The notes under the pieces are model-generated. The model had not been told where the DNA came from. It saw only the letters and a list, made by a program, of their open reading frames with translations, and ran no database searches. DNA of 37,228 bases, taken from NCBI GenBank assembly GCA_934434555.1, contig CAKRZX010000022.1:1-37228 (forward strand), written 5' to 3'. This DNA is from an uncultured Clostridia bacterium. GTDB taxonomy: Bacteria > Bacillota > Clostridia > Christensenellales > QALW01. Position numbers and translations under genes: made by a program. Below, piece after piece: positions 22,333 to 30,246 of this stretch (the first letter of the stretch is position 1; every line of letters begins with the position of its first letter).

Positions 22333-24132
22333 ATGATTCGTTCTCACATACTTATCTGCGGCGGTACCGGCTGTACCTCCTCGGGAAGCAAGAAGATTCA
22401 GGACGCATTCAACGAAAACATCGCTGCCTGCGGACTTGAAAATGAAATAAAAATCGTACAGACGGGCTGTTTCGGTCTTTGCGCGTTAGGTCCCGTTGTT
22501 ATAGTTTACCCCGACGGCACTTTTTACAGCCGTGTAACACCGGAAGATGTTAAGGAAATAGTTGAAGAACATCTTCTTAAAGGCCGCGTTGTTGACCGTC
22601 TTGTTTACAACGACACCGGTAACGACGCTCCCGAAATTCCCGGAAACATCTCACTTTCCGACACCGCTTTCTATAAGACGCAGAAGCGTGTTGTTCTGCG
22701 CAACTGCGGCGTTATCGACCCGGAAAACATTGAAGAATACATTGCCCGCGACGGCTATCAGGCTCTTGCAAAAGCACTTACCGAAATGCAGCCGCAGGAC
22801 ATTATCGATACAATCAGTGCTTCCGGCTTGCGCGGACGCGGCGGCGGCGGTTTCCCCACGGGACGCAAGTGGGCGCTTTGCGCACCCAACAAAGCACCTC
22901 AGAAATACGTTGTCTGTAACGCCGACGAGGGCGACCCGGGCGCGTTTATGGACCGCTCGGTGCTTGAAGGCGACCCCCACTGCATAATCGAAGGTATGGC
23001 GCTTGCGGGATACGCAATCGGCGCAACAAAGGGTTATGTTTACGTGCGTGCCGAATATCCCATTGCCGTTAAGCGTTTGCAGATTGCAATCGACCAGGCA
23101 AAGGAATACGGTCTTTTAGGCAAGGATATTTTCGGCTCCGGCTTTGATTTTGATTTGGAAATCCGTCTCGGCGCGGGCGCTTTCGTCTGCGGCGAAGAAA
23201 CCGCTTTGATGACTTCAATCGAAGGCAAGCGCGGCGAACCCCGTCCCAGACCTCCCTATCCGGCGGTTAAGGGTCTTTATGAGTCGCCCACGGTTGAAAA
23301 CAACGTTGAAACCTTTGCAAACGTTGCCCAGATTATCCTTAAAGGCTCCGACTGGTTCCGTTCAATGGGTACCGAAAAGTCAACCGGCACAAAGATTTTC
23401 GCTCTGGGCGGAAAAATCAAGCACACCGGGCTTGTAGAGATTCCCATGGGCACTCCCCTTTCGGAAATCATCTACAATATCGGCGGCGGCATTCCCAAGG
23501 GCAAGAAATTCAAGGCCGTTCAGACCGGCGGTCCCTCAGGCGGCTGTATTCCCGCTTCACTTATTGACACTCCCGTTGACTATGACTCCCTTATTGCCAT
23601 CGGTTCAATGATGGGCTCCGGCGGTATGATCGTTATGGACGAGGACAACTGTATGGTTGATATAGCCAAGTTCTTCCTTGAATTCATAGTTGACGAATCA
23701 TGCGGAAAATGCACTCCCTGCCGTATCGGTACGCGCCGTATGCTTGAACTTCTCAACAAGATTACTTCCGGCAAAGGCGAGGACGGCGATATTGAGAAAC
23801 TTGAAAGTCTTGCAAACACAATCAAGGCTTCTTCTCTGTGCGGACTGGGTCAGACTGCTCCCAACCCCGTACTTTCAACGCTTCATTTCTTCCGTGACGA
23901 ATATGAGGCACATATTTATAAAAAGGAATGTCCTGCTCACTACTGCAAGGCATTTGCAAGATACACCATTATCCCCGAGAAGTGCAAAGGCTGTACCCTC
24001 TGCGCACGTAACTGTCCCGTTAACGCGATTTACGGCACGGTTAAGAATCCCCACGTTATCGATACAAGCAAGTGTATCAAGTGCGGCGCGTGCATGAGCG
24101 GATGTAAGTTCGGCGCTATCGAGATAAAGTAA
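22333..24132 (+). CDS. hndC: NADH-binding flavin/iron-sulfur subunit of the hydrogenase (NuoF/HndC-like)
   Basis: 599 residues. The diaphorase subunit that binds NAD(H) and FMN, the likely site of electron bifurcation in HydABC/Hnd-type enzymes. Domains: N-terminal thioredoxin-like [2Fe-2S] domain (Cys14, Cys46, Cys50), NuoF core with the FMN/NADH loops GLRGRGGGGFPTGRKW, NADEGDPGAFMDRS and GAGAFVCGEETALM, a SLBB-like part, the [4Fe-4S] site SCGKCTPCRIGTRR with a later Cys in SLCGLG, and a C-terminal double-[4Fe-4S] ferredoxin domain (CKGCTLCARNCP and CIKCGACMSGCK). ATG eight bases behind GGGAGG. Called HydB in the three-subunit nomenclature. Confidence 0.95.
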   Translation: MIRSHILICGGTGCTSSGSKKIQDAFNENIAACGLENEIKIVQTGCFGLCALGPVVIVYPDGTFYSRVTPEDVKEIVEEHLLKGRVVDRLVYNDTGNDAPEIPGNISLSDTAFYKTQKRVVLRNCGVIDPENIEEYIARDGYQALAKALTEMQPQDIIDTISASGLRGRGGGGFPTGRKWALCAPNKAPQKYVVCNADEGDPGAFMDRSVLEGDPHCIIEGMALAGYAIGATKGYVYVRAEYPIAVKRLQIAIDQAKEYGLLGKDIFGSGFDFDLEIRLGAGAFVCGEETALMTSIEGKRGEPRPRPPYPAVKGLYESPTVENNVETFANVAQIILKGSDWFRSMGTEKSTGTKIFALGGKIKHTGLVEIPMGTPLSEIIYNIGGGIPKGKKFKAVQTGGPSGGCIPASLIDTPVDYDSLIAIGSMMGSGGMIVMDEDNCMVDIAKFFLEFIVDESCGKCTPCRIGTRRMLELLNKITSGKGEDGDIEKLESLANTIKASSLCGLGQTAPNPVLSTLHFFRDEYEAHIYKKECPAHYCKAFARYTIIPEKCKGCTLCARNCPVNAIYGTVKNPHVIDTSKCIKCGACMSGCKFGAIEIK

Positions 24133-24151
24133 GAGCGGGAGGAAACTGAAA

Positions 24152-25909
24152 ATGGAAAATAAAATGATTACATTGACTATTGACGGCGTGTCCGTTACCG
24201 TTCCCGAGGGAACTACCGTTCTTGAAGCGGCAAAACAGGCGAAGATAACTATCCCCACGCTTTGCTACCTTAAAGGAATAAATCAGATAGGCGCCTGCCG
24301 TATCTGTATGGTTGAAATCGAGGGTGCGCGCGGTCTTGCCGCGGCGTGCGTTATGCCTGCGGGCGAGGGGATGAAAGTTAAAACAAACACTCCCCGTCTC
24401 CGTCAGGTAAGGCGCGACAACCTTGAACTTCTGCTTTCAAACCACAACCGCGAGTGCACCACCTGCGTGCGTTCGGGTTCCTGCGAATTGCAGGCTCTTG
24501 CCAACGAGTACGGCATAAAAGATATTCGCTACGAGGGCGAGAAGACTTTCAAGCCCACCGATATCGATGATGTTTCGCCCTCTATCGTGCGCGACAACAG
24601 CAAGTGCATACACTGCCGCCGCTGTATCGCCGCATGTCAGAACGTGCAGAAAATAGGCGCTATCGGCATGGGCAAGCGCGGTTTCAAATCAACCGTAGGT
24701 CCCGCTTTCGGCGTATCGCTTGCAAATTCGCCCTGCGTAAACTGCGGTCAGTGTATTGAAGCATGCCCCGTAGGCGCTCTTCACGAAAAGAGCGAGATTG
24801 ATAATGTTTGGGCAGCGATTGCCGACCCCGATAAGTTTGTATGCGTTCAGCCTGCACCCGCGGTTCGCGCCGCTTTGGGCGAAGAATTCGGGCTTCCCAT
24901 CGGCACGGGCGTAACGGGCAAAATGGTTGCATCAATGCGCCGTCTCGGCTTTGACAAGGTTTTTGACACCGATTTCGGTGCCGACCTTACAATCCTTGAA
25001 GAGGGAACCGAACTGCTTGGCAGAATCAACAACGGCGGAGTTCTTCCCATGATTACTTCATGTTCTCCCGGCTGGATAACCTACTGCGAGAAGTTCTTCC
25101 CAGAGTTTATCCCGAATCTTTCGTCATGCAAGTCGCCTCACGAGATGACCGGCGCGATGATTAAATCCTACTATGCCGAGAAAATGGGCATTGACCCCGA
25201 AAAGATTTTTGTTGTTTCGGTTATGCCCTGCACCGCTAAAAAGTATGAGGCACAGCGTCCCGAACTTGTTACAAACGGACTGCGCGACGTTGACGCCGTT
25301 CTTACCGTTCGCGAATACGCAAGAATGGTTAAAACCGCGGGTATTGACTTTGTTGACCTGGACGATGAGGATTTTGACAGCATTTTGGGCGAATCCACCG
25401 GCGCGGGCGTAATTTTCGGTGCGACCGGCGGCGTTATGGAAGCAGCGCTCCGCACCGTTTACGAAAAAGTTACCGGCAAGGAACTTAAAAATCTTGATTT
25501 CACTGCCGTTCGCGGATTTGAGGGAATCAAGGAAGCCGAAATCGACCTTAACGGCACAAAGATTACCGTTGCGGTTGCACACGGCACGGGCAATGCGGAA
25601 AAACTTCTTAAAGCCATTAAAGCGGGCGAAAAGAACTATACGTTTATCGAAATTATGTGCTGCCCCGGCGGCTGCATAACAGGCGGCGGTCAGCCCATTG
25701 TAAACGCAAAAACTCTTATGAGCGTTAACGTTAAGGAACTGCGTGCAAAGGTTCTTTACGATGAGGATGCCGCAAAGCCGAAACGTAAATCTCACGAGAA
25801 CGCCGAGGTTATGAACCTTTATAAGGAATTCCTGGGCGAGCCCAACAGCCACAAGGCGCACGAGTTGCTTCACACAACCTATTCGGCAAAAGAGAAATTC
25901 AAAAAGTAA
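24152..25909 (+). CDS. hndD: [FeFe] hydrogenase catalytic subunit (HydA/HndD-like)
   Basis: 585 residues. Catalyses reversible H2 formation; in the complex with the NuoE/NuoF-like subunits it would use NADH and reduced ferredoxin together. N-terminal [2Fe-2S] domain (Cys38, 49, 52, 66), His-ligated cluster (His98, Cys102, 105, 111), two [4Fe-4S] clusters (Cys152-162 and 195-205), then the H-cluster domain: TSCSPGW (302-308), MPCTAKKYE (358-366) and EIMCCPGGCITGGGQP (from 500). The C-terminus is a fused small-subunit tail (GEPNSHKAHELLHTTY). The first motif reads Cys-Ser where many monomeric enzymes have Cys-Cys. The maturases HydE, HydF and HydG are not in the window. Confidence 0.96.
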   Translation: MENKMITLTIDGVSVTVPEGTTVLEAAKQAKITIPTLCYLKGINQIGACRICMVEIEGARGLAAACVMPAGEGMKVKTNTPRLRQVRRDNLELLLSNHNRECTTCVRSGSCELQALANEYGIKDIRYEGEKTFKPTDIDDVSPSIVRDNSKCIHCRRCIAACQNVQKIGAIGMGKRGFKSTVGPAFGVSLANSPCVNCGQCIEACPVGALHEKSEIDNVWAAIADPDKFVCVQPAPAVRAALGEEFGLPIGTGVTGKMVASMRRLGFDKVFDTDFGADLTILEEGTELLGRINNGGVLPMITSCSPGWITYCEKFFPEFIPNLSSCKSPHEMTGAMIKSYYAEKMGIDPEKIFVVSVMPCTAKKYEAQRPELVTNGLRDVDAVLTVREYARMVKTAGIDFVDLDDEDFDSILGESTGAGVIFGATGGVMEAALRTVYEKVTGKELKNLDFTAVRGFEGIKEAEIDLNGTKITVAVAHGTGNAEKLLKAIKAGEKNYTFIEIMCCPGGCITGGGQPIVNAKTLMSVNVKELRAKVLYDEDAAKPKRKSHENAEVMNLYKEFLGEPNSHKAHELLHTTYSAKEKFKK

Positions 25910-25920
25910 AATAAAAACAT

Positions 25921-25954
25921 ACGGTACGGGCAATCAAGTCCGTACCGTTTTTTT
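25921..25954 (+). terminator. Rho-independent terminator of the hydrogenase operon
   Basis: ACGGTACGG (25921-25929) pairs with CCGTACCGT (25940-25948), followed by seven T on the plus strand. Confidence 0.93.
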
Positions 25955-26039
25955 ATATTATGCTGCCGGTGCTGTGGCAGAAAAAGTTTGCCCTGCAATG
26001 TTGAAAGATTTTTCAGAATAAAACAATCCGAATCCCGAT

Positions 26040-26065
26040 AAAAAAGCGGCGGGACAAGCCCGCCG
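26040..26065 (-). terminator. Rho-independent terminator of the ior/paaK operon
   Basis: CGGCGGG (26047-26053) pairs with CCCGCCG (26059-26065) across a five-base loop; on the minus strand a T run follows after GC. It closes the seven-gene operon that starts at the tyrosine T-box. Confidence 0.9.
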
Positions 26066-26074
26066 AAAAATTCT

Positions 26075-27253
26075 TTATACGCCTTTGAAAACCTCGCCCA
26101 GGCGTTTTATGCCCTCAACGATTCTTTCGTCGCTTACGGTTGAATAATTGAGCCTTAATGCACTGCACGGCGCGTCCATATCCACCATAAACGTGTTGCC
26201 GGGAACGTAAACCACTTTCTTTTCTATTGCTTTTTTTGAGAGCGCAAGGGTATCGGCATTGCCGCCCAAATCGCACCAGATAAACAGTCCGCCGCCGGGT
26301 CGCGTATATCGGGCGCTTTCGGGGAAGTACTCTTTCATTGCGTCAAGCATTGTTTTGCACTTGTGGGCATAAGTTTCGCGCATAACGCAAATTGCGGCGT
26401 CCATATCAAAACGGTTCATATATTCATACGCCAGCAACTGTGGAAGCATTGCGGTATGAACGTCGGAAATCTGCTTTGCCACAACGACCTTTTGTATTAT
26501 TTCTCTGTCCGCGCACAGGAATCCGATACGCAGTCCCGGCGCAAGAATCTTTGAAAAAGACCCCGAATAAATTACTCTGCCCTCGGTGTCCATTGACTTT
26601 ACCGTCGGCACTTTTTCGCCCGAAAAAGTCAGTTCGCCGTAAGGATTATCCTCTAAAATAAGCACATTGTACTTTTTTGCAAGGTCAAGCAGCGTTTTGC
26701 GCTTTTCAACGCTCATTGTAACGCCTTTGGGGTTCTGGAATGTGGGAATTGTATAAATAAGTTTAACATTTTTGTTTTCCCTTAAAACCCGTTCAAGGTC
26801 ATCCATATCCATGCCGTCAGCCTCGGTCTTTACGCCGGCAAGGTGTGCGCCGTAGGAACGGAACGCGTTCGTTGCCCCTATAAAACTGGGTTCTTCCACT
26901 ATTACCGTATCACCCTCGTTTATAAGGCATTTTGCGCTTAACTCTATTCCCTGCTGTCCGCCGGACACAACTATAAGCTCATCGTCTGCGCCGCCTATAT
27001 TCTCTTTTGCTTTAAGCCGCGCCTTTATTGCCTCGCGCAAAGGCATATAGCCCTCGGTAATGCCGTATTGCAGCGACAGCACGGGCTTTTCTTCAAGCAT
27101 TTCCTTTGCGATAAGCGCAAGTTTTTCGTTGGGGAACAGTTCCGGTGCGGGATTTCCGCCCGCAAGAGATATTACTTCCGGGTCGGCGGCATACTTGAAT
27201 ATTTCGCGTATTGCCGAGCCTTTAAGCGTGCTCATTCTGTGAGAAAATTCCAT
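26075..27253 (-). CDS. PLP-dependent aminotransferase (fold type I, aromatic/2-aminoadipate type)
   Basis: 392 residues. Class I/II aminotransferase lacking the DNA-binding domain of MocR regulators but similar to their catalytic half: EVISLAGGNPAPELFP near the N-terminus, the PLP-contact region VVSGGQQGIE, EDNPYGELTF, the PLP lysine in YSGSFSKILAPGLRIGF, and the C-terminal arginine region CSALRLNYS. Such enzymes often accept aromatic substrates. As the last gene of the ior operon it would interconvert arylpyruvate and aromatic amino acid. The start (MEFSHRMS) lies one base after the stop of the ACT gene, with GAGG six bases ahead; an upstream in-frame extension to 27328 overlaps that gene. 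Substrate is inferred from context. Confidence 0.9.
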   Translation of the reverse strand: MEFSHRMSTLKGSAIREIFKYAADPEVISLAGGNPAPELFPNEKLALIAKEMLEEKPVLSLQYGITEGYMPLREAIKARLKAKENIGGADDELIVVSGGQQGIELSAKCLINEGDTVIVEEPSFIGATNAFRSYGAHLAGVKTEADGMDMDDLERVLRENKNVKLIYTIPTFQNPKGVTMSVEKRKTLLDLAKKYNVLILEDNPYGELTFSGEKVPTVKSMDTEGRVIYSGSFSKILAPGLRIGFLCADREIIQKVVVAKQISDVHTAMLPQLLAYEYMNRFDMDAAICVMRETYAHKCKTMLDAMKEYFPESARYTRPGGGLFIWCDLGGNADTLALSKKAIEKKVVYVPGNTFMVDMDAPCSALRLNYSTVSDERIVEGIKRLGEVFKGV

Positions 27254-27254
27254 A

Positions 27255-27692
27255 CTATGCCTCGATTCTGTAAATGTCGCGCGGGTCAATATCGTTAAAG
27301 CCCGCTTTGTGCAGCGCTTCCTCCGCACCTTTATTATCGTTTGCCCTTAAAACCATAAGTGCCTTGCCCGACTGTTTGCCCACGCACGCGTACATATATT
27401 CAACGCTTATGTTGTTTTCCGCAAGCGTTTTAAGTATCTCCACCGCGCCGCCGGGAGTATCGTCCATTGCAAGCGCTACAACGTGAGTAATGCGCACGGT
27501 TACGCCTGAATCCGCAAGCACCTGTTTTCCCTTTTCGGGGTCGTCAACAAGCAGGCGCAATATCCCGAATTCGGATGTATCCGCCAGCGACAGTGCGCTT
27601 ATGTTGATTCCGTTTTTCGCCAAAGTATCGGCAGCGGCATAAAGTCTGCCCGTTTTATTTTCGATAAAAGCCGAAAGTTGTTTGATAATCAT
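27255..27692 (-). CDS. tandem ACT-domain protein
   Basis: 145 residues consisting of two ACT domains (about 1-68 and 69-140; IKQLSAFIENKTGRLYAAADTLAKNGINI and VVALAMDDTPGGAVEILKTLAENNISVEY). ACT domains bind amino acids. Small double-ACT proteins commonly accompany phenylacetate-CoA ligase genes in anaerobes and are thought to regulate or sense; no enzymatic motif is present. The ATG follows GGGGGAAG. It sits 12 bases after the ligase gene and one base before the aminotransferase gene, so it is firmly inside the operon. An aromatic amino acid is the likely ligand (inference). Confidence 0.88.
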   Translation of the reverse strand: MIIKQLSAFIENKTGRLYAAADTLAKNGINISALSLADTSEFGILRLLVDDPEKGKQVLADSGVTVRITHVVALAMDDTPGGAVEILKTLAENNISVEYMYACVGKQSGKALMVLRANDNKGAEEALHKAGFNDIDPRDIYRIEA

Positions 27693-27704
27693 CGTTCTTC
27701 CCCC

Positions 27705-29003
27705 TTAAATCTTTCGGTTGTCGATAACGCGCTTTGCTTTGCCCTCGGAGCGGATTATCGATTTCGGGTTGACAAGATGAACTTTTACGCCTATGCCCAA
27801 AGCTGAACGCAACTGTTCAACAATAGTCTTTTCAAGATTTTCAATTGAACGCACATCATCGGCAAAGAACGCCTCGCTCATTTCCACGTTCACGTCAAAA
27901 GTATCGGTATTGTTTACCCTGTCAACGATAATCTGATAATTGGGCGTTACCTGATTTCCGCTTACTTTAAGCAGAACTTCTTCAATCTGCGACGGGAACA
28001 CGTTCACGCCGCGGATAATAAGCATATCGTCACTTCTGCCGTTGGGCTTATTCATACGGATATGCGTTCTGCCGCAGGCACAGGGTTCGTAATTAAGCGA
28101 ACAGATATCGCGCGTGCGGTAGCGTATTACGGGAAACGCCTCTTTTGTAAGGGACGTAAACACAAGTTCGCCCGTTGCGCCCTCGGGAAGCACCTCGCCC
28201 GTGTCGGGGTCAATAATTTCGGCAATGAAGTTGTCCTCCCAGATATGCATACCGCTTTGGCACTCGCACTCGCCCGAAACGCCCGGTCCCATAACTTCGG
28301 AAAGCCCATAGATATCATATGCCTTTATATTAAGTGATTCTTCTATTTTCTTTCGCATATTTTCCGACCAAGGCTCCGCGCCGAATATGCCCACGCGAAG
28401 TTTGAGTTGGTCTTTTACGCCCATTGCCTCAATTTCTTCGCCCAAATACATAGCGTATGAGGGTGTACAGCAAAGCACCGTTGCGCCGAAATCAATCATC
28501 GTTTGAATTTGCAGTTTCGTGTTGCCCGACGACATAGGAATAACCGTTGCACCGATTCTCTCCGCGCCGCCGTGTGCGCCCAAGCCCCCGGTAAACAGCC
28601 CGTAGCCGAAAGAAACCTGAACTATATCGTCCTTTGTCACGCCGCAGGCAGACATCACTCTTGCCACGCAGTCAGCCCACATATCCAAATCGTTTTTTGT
28701 ATATCCCACAACAATGCGCTTGCCCGTTGTGCCGCTTGACGCGTGAGTGCGCACAACATTTTCCATAGGTTCGGCAAACAGCCCGAAAGGATAGTAATCC
28801 CGCAAATCTTTCTTGTACGAAAACGGCAGCAGATGCAAATCCTCAATGCCGTGAATATCCTCCGGTTTAAGCCCCGCTTCGTCCATTCGTTTTCTGAAAC
28901 ATTCAACTCTTTCGTAACTTTTTTTCACCTGTGCACAAAGCCGTTTGCCCTGTAACTTTTTCAGTTCTTCACGGCTTATTTTTTCAATTTCTCCGTCAAG
29001 CAT
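27705..29003 (-). CDS. paaK: phenylacetate-CoA ligase family protein
   Basis: 432 residues. AMP-forming ligase that activates arylacetates to CoA thioesters. Features of the PaaK group: short N-terminal region with LPFSYKKDLRDYYPFG, the ATP-binding P-loop THASSGTTGKRIVVGYT (about 86-102), AYDIYGLSEVMGPG, the adenylate motif YRTRDICSL, and the C-terminal catalytic lysine region SEGKAKRVIDNR. Cys residues in EPCACGRTH resemble the conserved cysteine cluster of anaerobic PaaK proteins. The ATG follows GAGGTG. It lies downstream of iorAB and the membrane gene. It could act on phenylacetate, 4-hydroxyphenylacetate or indoleacetate; the operon's tyrosine T-box favours the hydroxylated acid (inference). 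Confidence 0.92.
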   Translation of the reverse strand: MLDGEIEKISREELKKLQGKRLCAQVKKSYERVECFRKRMDEAGLKPEDIHGIEDLHLLPFSYKKDLRDYYPFGLFAEPMENVVRTHASSGTTGKRIVVGYTKNDLDMWADCVARVMSACGVTKDDIVQVSFGYGLFTGGLGAHGGAERIGATVIPMSSGNTKLQIQTMIDFGATVLCCTPSYAMYLGEEIEAMGVKDQLKLRVGIFGAEPWSENMRKKIEESLNIKAYDIYGLSEVMGPGVSGECECQSGMHIWEDNFIAEIIDPDTGEVLPEGATGELVFTSLTKEAFPVIRYRTRDICSLNYEPCACGRTHIRMNKPNGRSDDMLIIRGVNVFPSQIEEVLLKVSGNQVTPNYQIIVDRVNNTDTFDVNVEMSEAFFADDVRSIENLEKTIVEQLRSALGIGVKVHLVNPKSIIRSEGKAKRVIDNRKI

Positions 29004-29016
29004 AAATGCACCTCTT

Positions 29017-29676
29017 TTAATGCTTTTTTCTCAGATTAAGAATAACTCCCAATGCTACCGACAGCAGCGCCGCAAGCATAACCTGATATTCTTCGGGCAG
29101 CATAAATGTCAGGGTATGGGCTGGAATCCAGAACAGGGGAACAGTTTTAAGAATCGTAAATGTCCAGAACCCTTTCCAGTCAACCGCCGAAACGGTTTGC
29201 CCGAGAGTTACGCCCTTTTCTTCTTTTCTCAGCGCAAGGTAAGTGTCGCTTATCTTATGCAGCGCCATAAACGTTGGCCCGAAGCCCAAATTCATTGTAA
29301 TGCTTGTGTAAAGCGCGTGCAGGAACGTATAGAATATAGGATTTTCGGCGTTGGGCAAAAGTCCTTTCTCCATTAAAACGCCCGTTGCGATAAAGAAAAT
29401 CTTCATCATATACGTTATCCATACACCGATAACGCCCCATATTATAAACCTTGCCCATGTATACGGCGGAAGCGAAAATTCACCCTTTGCCATTCTTACG
29501 GCGATAAGTTCTCCCGAAAGGGCAAGCAGCGCAAACTTTATAAAGCCCATTACGTAGGGATGCGTGCCCGAAAGGGTCCTGAAAACATCCCGTGAAGCAG
29601 GGAAAGCAAGCACAAGCGCAAACAGCAAAAATACCGTTGCTATAAATATGGGAATTAAAACTTTTTTCTTATTCAT
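29017..29676 (-). CDS. multi-spanning membrane protein, weakly Mpv17/PMP22-like
   Basis: 219 residues with about five hydrophobic segments (roughly 8-27, 45-62, 78-100, 118-135 and 175-210). The C-terminal part, with DWKGFWTFTILKTVPLFWIP and LPEEYQVMLAALLSVALGVI, reminds one of the Mpv17/PMP22 family (Trp-rich helix, then P-x-x-x-x-V loop); this resemblance is from memory and weak. The start MNKKKVL lies one base after the iorB stop; an earlier ATG at 29703 overlaps iorB and looks less likely. Its location between iorB and paaK suggests transport of arylacetates or a related solute, but nothing in the sequence proves it. Confidence 0.75.
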   Translation of the reverse strand: MNKKKVLIPIFIATVFLLFALVLAFPASRDVFRTLSGTHPYVMGFIKFALLALSGELIAVRMAKGEFSLPPYTWARFIIWGVIGVWITYMMKIFFIATGVLMEKGLLPNAENPIFYTFLHALYTSITMNLGFGPTFMALHKISDTYLALRKEEKGVTLGQTVSAVDWKGFWTFTILKTVPLFWIPAHTLTFMLPEEYQVMLAALLSVALGVILNLRKKH

Positions 29677-29677
29677 T

Positions 29678-30241
29678 TTACTCCACTCCGTAGCCTTCGT
29701 CAAATGCTTTTAGATTTATTTCAACATATTTTTCCGGAACGTTGTTCTTAACGGCACGCACCCACGCATCGTAGGGGATTCCTGTATTTTTTGCCATAAC
29801 GCCTATAAGAACCACGTTTACCGCCTTTATACTTCCCGCTTTTTCTGCCATGCCGAGTGCGTTGATATGCGTAACGTCGCAAACGGAAGTAAGTTTTTCG
29901 ATTATATCTTCCGGATACTCAGCCGCACCGATTATTACGGGCATGGGATTGATTTTCTGGTCGTTTACAATCATTTTGCCGCCCTTTTTAAGCCACGGCA
30001 GTGCCCGATAGGCTTCAAGGCATTCAAATGCAAGGATAATATCCGCTTCACCCTTATCTATTATGGGCGAATACACTTTTTTGCCGAACTTAACGTACGT
30101 AACGACGCTTCCGCCGCGCTGGCTCATACCGTGAACTTCGGAAAGTTTTACGTCGTACCCCGCCTCGGTAACGGCGCTTCCGAGAATCCTGCTTGCAAGC
30201 AGTGTGCCTTGCCCGCCTACGCCTACTATCATTATATTCAT
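29678..30241 (-). CDS. iorB: indolepyruvate ferredoxin oxidoreductase subunit beta
   Basis: 187 residues. Beta (gamma-domain) subunit of IorAB, which interconverts arylpyruvate + CoA + oxidised ferredoxin and arylacetyl-CoA + CO2 + reduced ferredoxin. It starts MNIMIVGVGGQGTLLASRILG, the nucleotide-like loop typical of the gamma domain, followed by SEVHGMSQRGGSVVTYVKFG. The start is ten bases behind GGAGG, five bases after the iorA stop; an upstream extension to 30310 inside iorA is rejected. Usual length. Together with iorA it forms the core of the operon. Confidence 0.95.
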   Translation of the reverse strand: MNIMIVGVGGQGTLLASRILGSAVTEAGYDVKLSEVHGMSQRGGSVVTYVKFGKKVYSPIIDKGEADIILAFECLEAYRALPWLKKGGKMIVNDQKINPMPVIIGAAEYPEDIIEKLTSVCDVTHINALGMAEKAGSIKAVNVVLIGVMAKNTGIPYDAWVRAVKNNVPEKYVEINLKAFDEGYGVE

Positions 30242-30246
30242 ATCTT

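Noticed and set aside
25124..25933. 269-codon open frame on the minus strand opposite the hydrogenase subunit
   Set aside because: Antisense shadow of hndD; starts inside the operon terminator region and shows no domain.
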